DNA of 32,160 nucleotides, taken from contig NZ_AOLW01000048.1 of assembly GCF_000336615.1 (NCBI RefSeq), positions 1 through 32,160 on the forward strand, read 5' to 3'. The position numbers were made by a program, and so were the translations under genes. How positions within the stretch are numbered: position 1 is the stretch's first letter; each line of letters starts with the position of its first letter. This stretch comes from Haloarcula amylolytica JCM 13557. Its GTDB lineage: Archaea; Halobacteriota; Halobacteria; Halobacteriales; Haloarculaceae. Of this stretch, positions 9,533 through 18,587 are shown in pieces. The notes beneath the pieces were generated by a model. It was not told the origin of the DNA, searched no databases, and saw only the letters and a program-made list of their open reading frames with translations.

Positions 9533-10996
9533 ATGAGCTGGAAGGACACCGCCGAACCACTGCTTGTCCGGATGCCCGCAGTCCAGCGGCCGGACGGACA
9601 CGTTCCGTTCAAGCGCAAGCTCACCTGGACAGGAGGCGTGCTCCTGCTGTATTTCTTCCTGACGAACGTGAAGCTGTTCGGGCTGGACATCGACGCCAGT
9701 CAACAGGTGTTCGGGCGCTTCTCCTCGATTCTGGCCTCTGGCCAGGGGAGCATCATGCAGCTGGGTATCGGTCCGATTGTCACGGCGTCCATCGTGTTAC
9801 AGCTCCTCGGTGGGGCGGACCTGCTCGGGCTGAACACCCAAGACGACCCGCGTGACCAGATCCTCTATCAGGGGCTCCAGAAGCTGCTGGTGCTCGTGAT
9901 GATCTGCCTCACCGGACTTCCGATGGTGTTTGCCGGCGGCTTCCTCCCGGCTGACACGGCGGTCGCGAGTTCCCTGGGTATCGGCACGACCGGTGTCCAG
10001 TGGCTCATCTTCGGCCAGATGTTCGTCGGCGGTGTCCTCATCCTGTTCATGGACGAGGTCATCTCCAAATGGGGCGTCGGCTCCGGTATCGGCCTGTTCA
10101 TTGTCGCCGGCGTGAGCCAGCGACTCATCGGTGGCATCCTGACGACACCGTTTATCGGCAACAACGAAGGGATCATCTACACCTGGTATCTGTTCATCAC
10201 CGGCGAGCGCGGCACCGGGCCAGTGCTGGCTGCTGATGGCCTCCAGACCGTGTTGCTGCAGGGCGAACTGCTGGGACTGTTCACGACGGTCCTCATCTTC
10301 GCAGTGGTCGTCTATGCCGAATCGGTCCGCGTGGAGATCCCGCTGTCGAACGCCCGCGTGAAAGGAGCCCGTGGCCGCTTCCCGGTCAAGCTCATCTACG
10401 CGAGCGTCCTGCCGATGATCCTCGTCCGGGCGCTACAGGCGAACATCCAGTTCCTGGGCCGTATCCTGAACGCCCAACTGGGCTCGATGCCGTCGTTCCT
10501 CGGCACGTACGCCAACGGCCAGCCGACCGGCGGCCTGTTCTACTTCCTCGCTCCCGTCCAGAGCCGTGGCGACTGGATGTGGTGGCTGGAAGGGACTGCT
10601 CAGCCGGTCTGGCAGATCCTGACCCGTGTCGGGATTGACCTGTTCGTGATGATCGTCGGCGGCGGCATCTTCGCCGTCTTCTGGGTCGAAACCACTGACA
10701 TGGGTCCGGAAGCAACGGCCAAGCAGATCCACAACTCCGGGATGCAGATCCCCGGCTTCCGACAGAACGTCGGCGTCATCGAGAAGGTCCTCGAGCGGTA
10801 TATCCCGCAAGTGACTGTCATCGGCGGCGCCTTGGTTGGGTTGCTCGCCGTGATGGCCAACATGCTGGGTACCATCGGCGGCGTCTCCGGTACCGGGCTG
10901 CTACTGACGGTCTCCATTACGTACAAGCTGTACGAGGAGATCGCCGAAGAGCAACTCATGGAGATGCATCCGATGATGCGCCAGATGTTTGGCTGA
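9533..10996 (+). CDS. secY: Preprotein translocase subunit SecY
   Basis: Channel-forming subunit of the Sec translocon in the cytoplasmic membrane, exporting unfolded preproteins and inserting membrane proteins with SecE and Sec61beta. It has 487 residues and about ten membrane segments, the first near residues 31-50 (TWTGGVLLLYFFLTNVKLFG). The SecY signature regions GSIMQLGIGPIVTASIVLQL and KWGVGSGIGLFIVAGV are clear, as is the cytoplasmic loop before RFPVKLIYASVLPMILVRAL. It lies six bases after rpl15, its usual place at the end of the spc operon. No conventional core gene follows it here. Confidence 0.98.
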   Translation: MSWKDTAEPLLVRMPAVQRPDGHVPFKRKLTWTGGVLLLYFFLTNVKLFGLDIDASQQVFGRFSSILASGQGSIMQLGIGPIVTASIVLQLLGGADLLGLNTQDDPRDQILYQGLQKLLVLVMICLTGLPMVFAGGFLPADTAVASSLGIGTTGVQWLIFGQMFVGGVLILFMDEVISKWGVGSGIGLFIVAGVSQRLIGGILTTPFIGNNEGIIYTWYLFITGERGTGPVLAADGLQTVLLQGELLGLFTTVLIFAVVVYAESVRVEIPLSNARVKGARGRFPVKLIYASVLPMILVRALQANIQFLGRILNAQLGSMPSFLGTYANGQPTGGLFYFLAPVQSRGDWMWWLEGTAQPVWQILTRVGIDLFVMIVGGGIFAVFWVETTDMGPEATAKQIHNSGMQIPGFRQNVGVIEKVLERYIPQVTVIGGALVGLLAVMANMLGTIGGVSGTGLLLTVSITYKLYEEIAEEQLMEMHPMMRQMFG

Positions 10997-11138
10997 TTGT
11001 TGCCACAACATTATCACAACTGTCGAGGGGGTAATTCCCCGATGATTTCTTCGCTCTGACGACGGCGTGAACACGTCGGAGAGCGTTCTCACAGTCATCA
11101 CTGTCAGATGGTGTTCCGGTAGGCAAGTGGTTAATTCT

Positions 11139-11297
11139 GAGAGGATCTCGTACTTGGCTAACCAGACTGACATGGACCTCAACCACCTTCACATGATGGC
11201 CGGCCATGCGAAGTTTGAAACCACGCTCCAGTACGCACACACAAACTGGGACGCGGCCCGTGAGTCGTATCGAGGCGCTGTGAGCAATACCCAGTGA
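11139..11297 (+). pseudogene. Tyrosine integrase, C-terminal relic
   Basis: About 52 residues matching only the C-terminus of a tyrosine recombinase: YLANQTDMDLNHLHMMAGHA, then TTLQY with the nucleophilic Tyr. The intact integrase at 15147-16205 carries the parallel block ANKTDMDLNFVRMMAGHA ... TTLDY, so the two are related, but the N-terminal and central domains and the HxxR box are absent here. An open frame extends upstream to 11067, but those residues do not look like integrase. It marks an older integration or recombination event just after secY. Confidence 0.8.
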
Positions 11298-11387
11298 GCT
11301 ACTCTTGCCTATTCGCTCGCCTGAAGGCTTACCCTTTTGAGGTAAAGGCTCCCACCCGACAGGTACCGCCCCTTGTCTAAGGTAAAA

Positions 11388-11407
11388 TAGTCCCTGCCAA
11401 AGGACTA
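11388..11407. promoter_or_regulatory. Inverted repeat upstream of winged-helix gene (candidate operator)
   Basis: Arms tagtcc (11388-11393) and ggacta (11402-11407) with an 8-base spacer end 25 bases before the ATG at 11433. The repeated word aggtaaa occurs nearby at about 11340 and 11380. The position fits autoregulation by the downstream DNA-binding protein; binding is inferred, not shown. Confidence 0.4.
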
Positions 11408-11432
11408 TGTTCCCCTATCTCGAAGTCAGTAT

Positions 11433-12017
11433 ATGACTGATCCCGACGAGTTCAGCGATGTTAACGAAGCAGTTGGAGCGGAGTGGGAGGCTGAAACTAC
11501 GCCCTACGAGCGAGTCCGAGAGGTTATCAGTCGCGTTTACACTCCGGTTTCCGCAGATACCGTCGCTGAAACTGCGCGTACGTCGCCAAAGACAGCACGA
11601 AAGCACCTGAATACGCTTGCCGAGGAAGGATTTGTAACGACCGGAACTGGCGAGAACGGGGCCACGATGTATCGACGTTCACCGGAGTCGCTCGTCGTTG
11701 AACAGGCAGCAGATATCCGTAAGCACGTCTCGATGGACGAACTGGTCACCCGTGTCTCGGAGATGCGTGAACGAATTAGCGACTTCCAGACCGAATATGG
11801 TGTCGATTCCCCTGAGGAATTACTCATCGAACGGACGAATCAGACTCTCATCGAAGCGGCCGGAGCTCACGAGGATATCGACCCTGAGACGATTCAAAAG
11901 TGGCAGACAACGCGTCGAAATCTCGCCTTTGCCAATGCTGCCCTTTCAATCGCCAACGCTGAACGGTTTGTCAACGACGAGTCACACACCTCCGACGGAA
12001 GCGTCCTCGCCCAGTAA
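11433..12017 (+). CDS. Winged-helix DNA-binding protein (DUF7342-like), antitoxin candidate
   Basis: 194-residue soluble protein. Residues 25-80 form a winged-helix domain: VREVISRVYTPVSADTVAET, then TSPKTARKHLNTLAEEGFV as the recognition helix and wing. The C-terminal half is helical (LVTRVSEMRERISDFQTEYG) and may dimerise. I associate it with the haloarchaeal DUF7342 family from memory. It sits three bases before a TumE-like gene on the same strand, so it is most simply the DNA-binding and possibly neutralising partner of that protein. Confidence 0.75.
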   Translation: MTDPDEFSDVNEAVGAEWEAETTPYERVREVISRVYTPVSADTVAETARTSPKTARKHLNTLAEEGFVTTGTGENGATMYRRSPESLVVEQAADIRKHVSMDELVTRVSEMRERISDFQTEYGVDSPEELLIERTNQTLIEAAGAHEDIDPETIQKWQTTRRNLAFANAALSIANAERFVNDESHTSDGSVLAQ

Positions 12018-12020
12018 CAG

Positions 12021-12500
12021 ATGGGAGGGAACAAAACAAATGAAGGACACTCACTCAGAGGCCCGATCGACCGGTCAGCACTTCTCACCATTCGAGATGT
12101 ATTCAATAGCGACGAACCGCTTGTAACCGCAGAGTTAGACGACTATCTCAATCCAGAAGCGGTCGAAATCGAGTTCGATGACGGTCTGTGCGGAGCCGAA
12201 ACAGCACGACTCGACATCCAGTGGACCACACAAGACGACTACAAATTTCACTATACGGACTCACAAAGTATTGATCTTCGGTGGGGAAAACATCCACACA
12301 ACGGCGATTACGCTAATGTCACCGGACTTGAGCACTACCATCCACCACCGAATGCATCCTCAGATCCTGGTGAGGTTGAGGAGTCATGTATCATTCACTC
12401 GCCGGAGCTACTGGTTACACGAGCGGTTCTCCAACTTTGGCGAGTCGCCTACCACGCGGATTCTCTGTCACCCCTGAACGCAGGGAGCAACCCGCCCTGA
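12021..12500 (+). CDS. TumE/DUF6516-like protein, toxin candidate
   Basis: 159 residues, apparently complete. The core has the pattern seen in TumE-like proteins: an aromatic strand (DYKFHYTDSQSIDLRW), then a basic/histidine pair (GKHPHN) and a His-x-His (H105, H107 in GLEHYHPPP). It ends VAYHADSLSPLNAGSNPP, which I recall as a common haloarchaeal terminus. TumE proteins are reported or predicted toxins paired with DNA-binding antitoxins; here the partner is the gene three bases upstream. The family link is by pattern only and toxicity is inferred. Confidence 0.6.
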   Translation: MGGNKTNEGHSLRGPIDRSALLTIRDVFNSDEPLVTAELDDYLNPEAVEIEFDDGLCGAETARLDIQWTTQDDYKFHYTDSQSIDLRWGKHPHNGDYANVTGLEHYHPPPNASSDPGEVEESCIIHSPELLVTRAVLQLWRVAYHADSLSPLNAGSNPP

Positions 12501-12560
12501 CAATTCTGTCGTAGGCTAGCAGATACCCCACTCAGGTATGGGAAACGCCTCACTACAAAT

Positions 12561-12614
12561 GACATCCTCCGCGCCGTGAACGGCGCGGTTTCCCCCGTGG
12601 GAGTCTCAGCCAGT
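12561..12614 (-). ncRNA. Right end of TnpB element / probable omega-RNA scaffold
   Basis: The region just downstream of the tnpB stop contains a strong GC hairpin: arms ccgcgccg (12569-12576) and cggcgcgg (12581-12588) with a 4-base loop. On the minus strand it is followed by ggaggatgtc, ending at 12561. IS605/IS1341-family elements make a guide RNA from the 3' end of tnpB and the right end, so the 16-20 bases just beyond (about 12541-12560) would be the guide. Boundaries are estimated from pattern, not mapped. Confidence 0.5.
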
Positions 12615-13958
<1,344 letters not shown>

Positions 13959-14093
13959 CGCCTGCATTGGTGTTCGAACGGGGACATATTGAAAGGGGGC
14001 CATCCATGGTGAAAGTGAAAGTAACACCAAGTGGTTGAGACTCAAGACCAGCAGTAACACGGCAGTTTTCTCACCGGAGCGTACGCGATTCAC

Positions 14094-14161
14094 TCCCGCC
14101 CTGTTCGCTCCTCGGTTCCGACTGAGCGTCGGAACACTCGTCACTCACGGGAAGGGCGGGA
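14094..14161. repeat. Nested inverted repeat / structured element
   Basis: Outer arms tcccgccct (14094-14102) and agggcggga (14153-14161) pair over 9 bases. Inside them gttccga (14115-14121) pairs with tcggaac (14129-14135) around a 7-base loop. No convincing gene covers it. It lies about 140 bases upstream of tnpB. It could be a second transposon end, a structured RNA or a remnant of a deleted element. Confidence 0.5.
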
Positions 14162-14421
14162 TTCTCTCGCTGAATCAAGATAGCAAGGAAACATTATGTG
14201 CCGGTTTCAGCAGCCCGTTTGGGTGTGTTTCGGGTACCACCAGACCCTACTTCGGGCACCCGTTTTCTTGGACCGGAGAACACCTTCGTCTTCCAGTTTC
14301 CTGAGGCGATCGTAGACTGCTCTTCGCCTAAGCGTTAGATGTTTAGCTGAGTATGTTCACTCTGTAAACACGCTTCTCTACCCCCAGTAATTCTTTCAGG
14401 CTCCTCCTTGAACAGGGGTGT

Positions 14422-15147
14422 ATGGCCTCCGGTTCTTCGAACGACGACGAACCCTCTCCCCACATTCGCATCCGTATCGAGCCCGAGCACAAGCGAGAGT
14501 GGCTCGAATACGTCGAGGAATCCCGGCACTCGACGATGACCGACCTCATCAAGACCGCCGTCGACAACACCATCAAGGGAAAGTGGGTTCTCAAAGATCA
14601 CGAGGACGACGAGCAGCCCGTTCCGGACGAACTCACCGAGTCGCTCGATACTATCCACGAACGACTGGTGGCTGTCGAGACGCAACTCGACGACGCGACA
14701 CTGGGCGACGCAGAACCGGAGGAGATCGACGAGCAGGAACTCCTTCGCATCGCTCATCGATGCCACGATGTCTTGCCGGTCGTCAAGGACGAGGAACACC
14801 TCCTCTCACTGACGCCCCTGTACAATATCAAGCTCGAAGCGCACGAACGCCCGAAGCTCACTGGTACCGCCCAGGACATCAGCGCCCACATCGACGAATC
14901 GAGTTCGACAGTTCGACGCGCGCTCATCTACCTGGAGCGACAGCAGACCGCGAACGTCGAGAGCGTCATCGACGACGGCACGCGTCGCTGGTACGAAGTA
15001 GATCCGACCGCCGAGAGCAGTGTTCCCGACGAGATGAACCTCCGTGCGGCACTGGAGGAATCGCCCGAGGTCGACGACGTGGATGAAGCCCTCGAATTCG
15101 TGGAAGGCTCGAAAGTCCCCGAGCCGGACAAGGAGGGTGATTTCTGA
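14422..15147 (+). CDS. Ribbon-helix-helix/winged-helix DNA-binding protein, integrase accessory candidate
   Basis: 241 residues. Residues 13-55 resemble a ribbon-helix-helix domain (HIRIRIEPEHKREWLEYVEE, then STMTDLIKTAVDNTIKGKW). A second domain near residues 135-185 looks like a winged helix (LTGTAQDISAHIDESSSTVR, RALIYLERQQTANVESVIDD). It ends in an acidic tail and overlaps the integrase start by one base (TGATG), so the two are co-translated. Accessory DNA-binding proteins beside integrases have been reported for the haloarchaeal virus SNJ2; this could play the same part (excision/integration choice) or repress the operon. Confidence 0.7.
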   Translation: MASGSSNDDEPSPHIRIRIEPEHKREWLEYVEESRHSTMTDLIKTAVDNTIKGKWVLKDHEDDEQPVPDELTESLDTIHERLVAVETQLDDATLGDAEPEEIDEQELLRIAHRCHDVLPVVKDEEHLLSLTPLYNIKLEAHERPKLTGTAQDISAHIDESSSTVRRALIYLERQQTANVESVIDDGTRRWYEVDPTAESSVPDEMNLRAALEESPEVDDVDEALEFVEGSKVPEPDKEGDF

Positions 15148-16205
15148 TGGAACGGCAGGACGACGGCAAGTTCGGGTCGAAACGCGAACTCGACGAATAC
15201 AAGCAACTGTTCGACGACTACGCGGGCTGGCTCACGGACTTCGTGGACAAGGACACGACCATCACGCGTCGGAAGAAGGGAGCCGAAGCGTGGCTACACT
15301 GGTGTGCCGAAGAAGGCTACGACCCGCTGGACGCCGACGAGGAGACCGTGGACGCGTTCGTCCACGCGATGGTCGTCGACGGCCTCGCCGAGACGACGAT
15401 CTCGAACCGGTTCGCCTCCGTCAGCAAGTTCTACCACTGGATCTCGACCGACCCCGACAGACCGAACGACGTCGAGAATCCCACGGCCGAGATTACGCTC
15501 CCCAATCAATACGACATCAGTAACAACGCCGCATACACGCGAATCCTGCATCGAGAAGGTCGGGAGGACATCATCGCCCCCGACTACGAGGAACTGAAGC
15601 CCCTGTTCGACCATCCGCCCGGAGCGACCGACTTCTCGAAGATACGGAACGAACTCGTCTGTCGGCTCTTCTGGCAGACAGCGCTACGCTCCGACGAGAT
15701 GTCCCGGGTCCGTCTCGACAACATCGATTTCGACGACCGCGACATCAGAGTCCGGAGTGCGAAACTCAACATAGACGACCACCCGAATCTCTACCACCGC
15801 CACGTCTTCTACGAGGATAATCTGGACTACCTCATGCAGCGCTGGATCGACAAACGCGCCGAGAAGGACCCGAAGAACGAGTCGCCGTACCTGTTCATCG
15901 GAGGCAAAGGGAATCAGCTCAGTTCTTCGTACCTCTCACGCATCGTCAAAGAAGCCGCACACGACGCCGGTATTCAGGAGCCGCTGGTACGGGATTCCGA
16001 TGGAACTGTCGCACAGTGGTTGTACACCGCCCACAGACTCAGACACAGCCGGATTACACACCTTGCGAACAAGACGGATATGGATCTGAACTTCGTGCGG
16101 ATGATGGCGGGCCACGCGAGTATGGACACGACGCTCGATTACGTCAATCCGGACTGGGGCGAAGCGCGACAGGCGTATAGAGACGCGACGGGAACAGGCA
16201 ACTAG
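15147..16205 (+). CDS. Tyrosine recombinase / integrase (element 1)
   Basis: 352 residues. The N-terminal SAM-like core-binding domain is near residues 18-105 (EDEYKQLF-type helix, FASVSKFYHWIS). The catalytic domain follows, with Arg181 (TALRSDEMSRVRL), the His296-x-x-Arg299 box (TAHRLRHSRITHLAN), Gly322-His323 (MMAGHAS) and the nucleophile Tyr332 (TTLDYVNPDW). All main residues are present, so it is probably active. It would integrate or excise a plasmid or provirus. No tRNA gene, the common target of such enzymes, is visible in this window. Confidence 0.92.
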   Translation: MERQDDGKFGSKRELDEYKQLFDDYAGWLTDFVDKDTTITRRKKGAEAWLHWCAEEGYDPLDADEETVDAFVHAMVVDGLAETTISNRFASVSKFYHWISTDPDRPNDVENPTAEITLPNQYDISNNAAYTRILHREGREDIIAPDYEELKPLFDHPPGATDFSKIRNELVCRLFWQTALRSDEMSRVRLDNIDFDDRDIRVRSAKLNIDDHPNLYHRHVFYEDNLDYLMQRWIDKRAEKDPKNESPYLFIGGKGNQLSSSYLSRIVKEAAHDAGIQEPLVRDSDGTVAQWLYTAHRLRHSRITHLANKTDMDLNFVRMMAGHASMDTTLDYVNPDWGEARQAYRDATGTGN

Positions 16206-16254
16206 TGAATTGACGAACCGCTCACAGAATTGTAAGGTGATTTCTCAGTTTTTG

Positions 16255-16298
16255 ATGGGCAGTACCCCATAAACCTTTGTTGATGGGCCACAGACCAT
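16255..16298. promoter_or_regulatory. Tandem inverted repeats flanking a TATA-like box (candidate operator)
   Basis: Two similar copies begin ttgatgggc (at 16252 and 16280). Each is a short inverted repeat: atggg (16255-16259) with cccat (16266-16270), and atgg (16283-16286) with ccat (16295-16298). Centres are 28 bases apart. The TATA-like word cataaac lies at the end of the first repeat, about 35 bases before the ATG at 16309. Binding by the encoded DNA-binding protein would block the promoter. Confidence 0.55.
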
Positions 16299-16308
16299 AG
16301 AACAAGGG

Positions 16309-16590
16309 ATGACGTTCGAGGTCATCGAGAACACCGAAGACAGAGCAGGTGAGACGGTCATCCGCCGAAAAATATACCGAACTGATGACCCCCAGTATCC
16401 GAGCGGATACCGATACGCCCTACACTACGGCTTTCTCGATGGCCAGGGCGTCATTCTCCGGTACGACAACGAGAACCAGACTCCCGGGCGCCACGAACGC
16501 CACACATCCGACAGCATCGAAGAAATCGAGTTCCCCGGAATGATAGAACTCCGTGAAAAATTCTTGAACGAAATCCAGGACCTTCCATGA
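16309..16590 (+). CDS. TumE/DUF6516-like toxin candidate
   Basis: 93 residues, a typical length for this family. Central strands read SGYRYALHYGFLDGQGVILR, then the signature Arg51-Tyr52-Asp53-Asn (RYDNENQ), followed by a His pair (H62, H65 in GRHERHT). I recognise this as the TumE-type protein often annotated next to HVO_A0114 proteins in haloarchaea. It overlaps that partner by ATGA. Toxic activity and its target are not shown by the sequence. Confidence 0.75.
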   Translation: MTFEVIENTEDRAGETVIRRKIYRTDDPQYPSGYRYALHYGFLDGQGVILRYDNENQTPGRHERHTSDSIEEIEFPGMIELREKFLNEIQDLP

Positions 16591-17018
16591 CCACGAACAC
16601 ACTCAAAATCACGTACGGACAGCGCGACAATAACCAGCGAGCCGCCCGTGAACGACTCCGTCGGGCAGAGGCTGGCGAAGAGTTCGATGAACAGGAGGCG
16701 GCGTTTATCCTTAACTTCGAGGAACTTGCCGACGTCGAACGACTCATGCGTCGGTTGAATCTCCAGCTCCTGGACATCATCGCCAGTGAACGTCCCGAAA
16801 GTATCCGCGAGACGGCCCGACTTGTCGACCGCGATTACAAAGAGGTTCACCGGAATCTCAAGGAACTCGAAGAGCTGGGTGTCATCGAGTTCACTAGAGA
16901 TGGCAATAGCAAACGTCCGATTCTCCGCGATGGGACAGAGGCAATCGACCTCTCGATTACGTTTCCCATCGACACCGACACGTCCGACTCCACTTCTCGT
17001 CAAGAGACATCAGCCTGA
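16587..17018 (+). CDS. HVO_A0114-family winged-helix DNA-binding protein, antitoxin candidate
   Basis: 143 residues. The N-terminal half is helical and charged (RERLRRAEAGEEFDEQEAAF). Residues 60-122 make a winged-helix domain: LLDIIASERPESIRETARLV, DRDYKEVHRNLKELEELGVI, then a wing ending at RDGNSKRPILRD. The gene follows the TumE-like gene with an ATGA overlap, the reverse order of the pair at 11433-12500. It probably binds the tandem inverted repeats at 16255-16298 and controls its own operon. Confidence 0.8.
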   Translation: MTTNTLKITYGQRDNNQRAARERLRRAEAGEEFDEQEAAFILNFEELADVERLMRRLNLQLLDIIASERPESIRETARLVDRDYKEVHRNLKELEELGVIEFTRDGNSKRPILRDGTEAIDLSITFPIDTDTSDSTSRQETSA

Positions 17019-17327
17019 GAAACAGTGCTTAGAATGTCTGCTGGCACGGGTGGGGCGTTCGCGCCATCCGACAAAAGTATGATTCCACTCAAGACGCTCG
17101 TCTCGAAGCCGCCTATCGGGTGACTCTCGCAGCAAATCTGGCTTGCCCCCTCTCAATCAGCCTTCTTGGACGGTCACGGGCATGTTCAGTCTAGACAATC
17201 AAGCGAGCCGTAGAGCTCCTCGTTCTGAATATGGGTGCAGAACTGCGCGCAGAGCCGACAGCAGTCCGCGGCATCGCTGAATGATTAAGTACGTGATGTC
17301 CCAACCTATGACCTGAGACACCCCCAG
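17019..17327. other. Intergenic stretch without a recognised gene
   Basis: I see no coding frame with halophilic composition here. The last 40 bases before the ATG at 17328 should hold the promoter of the ArsR-like gene, but no strong TATA box stands out. Confidence 0.5.
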
Positions 17328-17720
17328 ATGTCCGAAACCGATCGCCATCCAACAAAAGAGGTTCGCCAGCCGGAACCACCGCTTCCCGAGGATAGCGGGC
17401 TGACGCTCGAAGAGTATCTCGCTATGCAACAGGCAATCGGTCACCCGACGCGGTTTCGGATCCTGCGCACGCTCGTCGTCAACGACGAACTGAGTGCTGC
17501 CGATCTCAAGGCTGCGGTCGACGTCGAATCCCACAACTTCCACTACCACCTCGACGAACTGGTTGATGTCGGATTAGTCGACAAACGCCAGCGACGGACC
17601 GCTGACAGCCAGGGATTCTATACGTACTACCGGCCGACAGCAATGGGGCACGATATCCTCGAGTACGGCGTCGAGGAGCTCATGCGGCGTGAACGAGAGT
17701 TCAACGACGTGTATTCGTAG
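17328..17720 (+). CDS. ArsR-like winged-helix transcriptional regulator
   Basis: 130 residues. The winged helix spans residues 28-100: LTLEEYLAMQQAIGHPTRFR, ILRTLVVNDELSAADLKAAV, ESHNFHYHLDELVDVGLVDK, then a basic wing (RQRRTADSQGFYTYYRP). No metal-binding Cys/His cluster is visible, so the ligand is unknown. It stands alone on the + strand, and nothing next to it shows what it controls. It closely fits the many haloarchaeal ArsR-like proteins encoded on mobile elements. Confidence 0.8.
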   Translation: MSETDRHPTKEVRQPEPPLPEDSGLTLEEYLAMQQAIGHPTRFRILRTLVVNDELSAADLKAAVDVESHNFHYHLDELVDVGLVDKRQRRTADSQGFYTYYRPTAMGHDILEYGVEELMRREREFNDVYS

Positions 17721-18245
17721 GCTGTCGTAGGGTTCTCTGTCCCTACGGTGATCCAGTTACTACGATACAAATCCCGACTGGAACAATACGCTCCCACTCG
17801 ACAATAATCAACCTCGCCGGCGCAATCGAGGAGTGGCGTGACGATCTCGTCAGATACGGACTTGACAAACTGACCGGTGACTCGTCGGACCCGAACGATC
17901 AGCGACACTCGGGACGACAGCGTAGATATGGCGACTGAGGACGGAGCGGAATTCGATTCTCCGCTTGACGAAGTGATCGAAATATCCGGTGAGAACTCGT
18001 TCGACGAGTCGCTGCGGACGACCGAGACGCGAACCGGGACATCTACAACGCGCTCGAAAACGAGTGACGTCACGAGTTCAGCTTCCTAGCTGTCTCGGGG
18101 ACGAATGCTGCATACAGGGCGCGAGTCGGTCAATAAAGCTCGCTTATATGATCGCAGTTGGATCGCTCAGTGCAGAGAAAGTACCGACCGTACCGATTCC
18201 TGGACGTGTCGCAGGAATGAGATATTCGCTTCTATTGCTGTCCAG
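17721..18245. other. Gene-poor stretch, probably decayed coding sequence
   Basis: Two short runs have protein-like composition but no full gene: on the + strand about 17817-17936 a frame reads LAGAIEEWRDDLVRYGLDKL, and 17928-18089 could encode a 53-residue acidic peptide beginning MATEDGAEFDSPLDEVIEI. Neither is recognised, and stops separate them. I read the stretch as remnants of a deleted gene. Confidence 0.4.
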
Positions 18246-18587
18246 CTATGGGATGAGAGAAATGAGCGACTTTTTCAACAGTCTCCGCCCCTCTTCTGTG
18301 AGTTTCCCTCTCGCCTTACCGTCGATGATCGTTCCCGGTGGAATCGTATATAATGCCCATGGCATAAGGTACGAGGTATCGTTGAACGAGATACCGCTGA
18401 GATGCTCGTCTTTGAGCTCCGGTGTGGTTTGTTGGTATCTTCCGGCGCTAGTTCCGACACACATCACAGTACAATCAGTCGCACTGAACGGGTGTGTGTC
18501 GTGTGCTAAGACGATAATTGGTCGCTGAGGATGGGCTTCTGTCGGATCCCGTGCCCAGCAAACATCGCCTGCTGATAGTTCACCCAT
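18246..18587 (-). CDS. MazF/PemK-like endoribonuclease toxin
   Basis: 113 residues, typical for the MazF/PemK fold. The N-terminus shows the family opening: GELSAGDVCWARDP, then the Arg22-Pro23 strand QRPIIVLAHDT, followed by CTVMCVGTSAGR in the position of the second catalytic strand. The C-terminus has WALYTIPPGTI and the helix GKLTEEGRRLLKKSL. MazF-type proteins cut mRNA at short sites. The ATG overlaps the end of the upstream winged-helix gene by 8 bases, the order antitoxin-then-toxin usual for such pairs. Confidence 0.75.
   Translation of the reverse strand: MGELSAGDVCWARDPTEAHPQRPIIVLAHDTHPFSATDCTVMCVGTSAGRYQQTTPELKDEHLSGISFNDTSYLMPWALYTIPPGTIIDGKARGKLTEEGRRLLKKSLISLIP

Noticed and set aside
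11022-11045. Terminator after secY
   Set aside because: The gggg-taatt-cccc hairpin is only four pairs and is not followed by a T-run, which archaeal termination mainly uses.
14035-14304. Plus-strand frame of 89 codons before the integrase module
   Set aside because: It runs through the nested inverted repeat, has no halophilic composition and matches no family I know.
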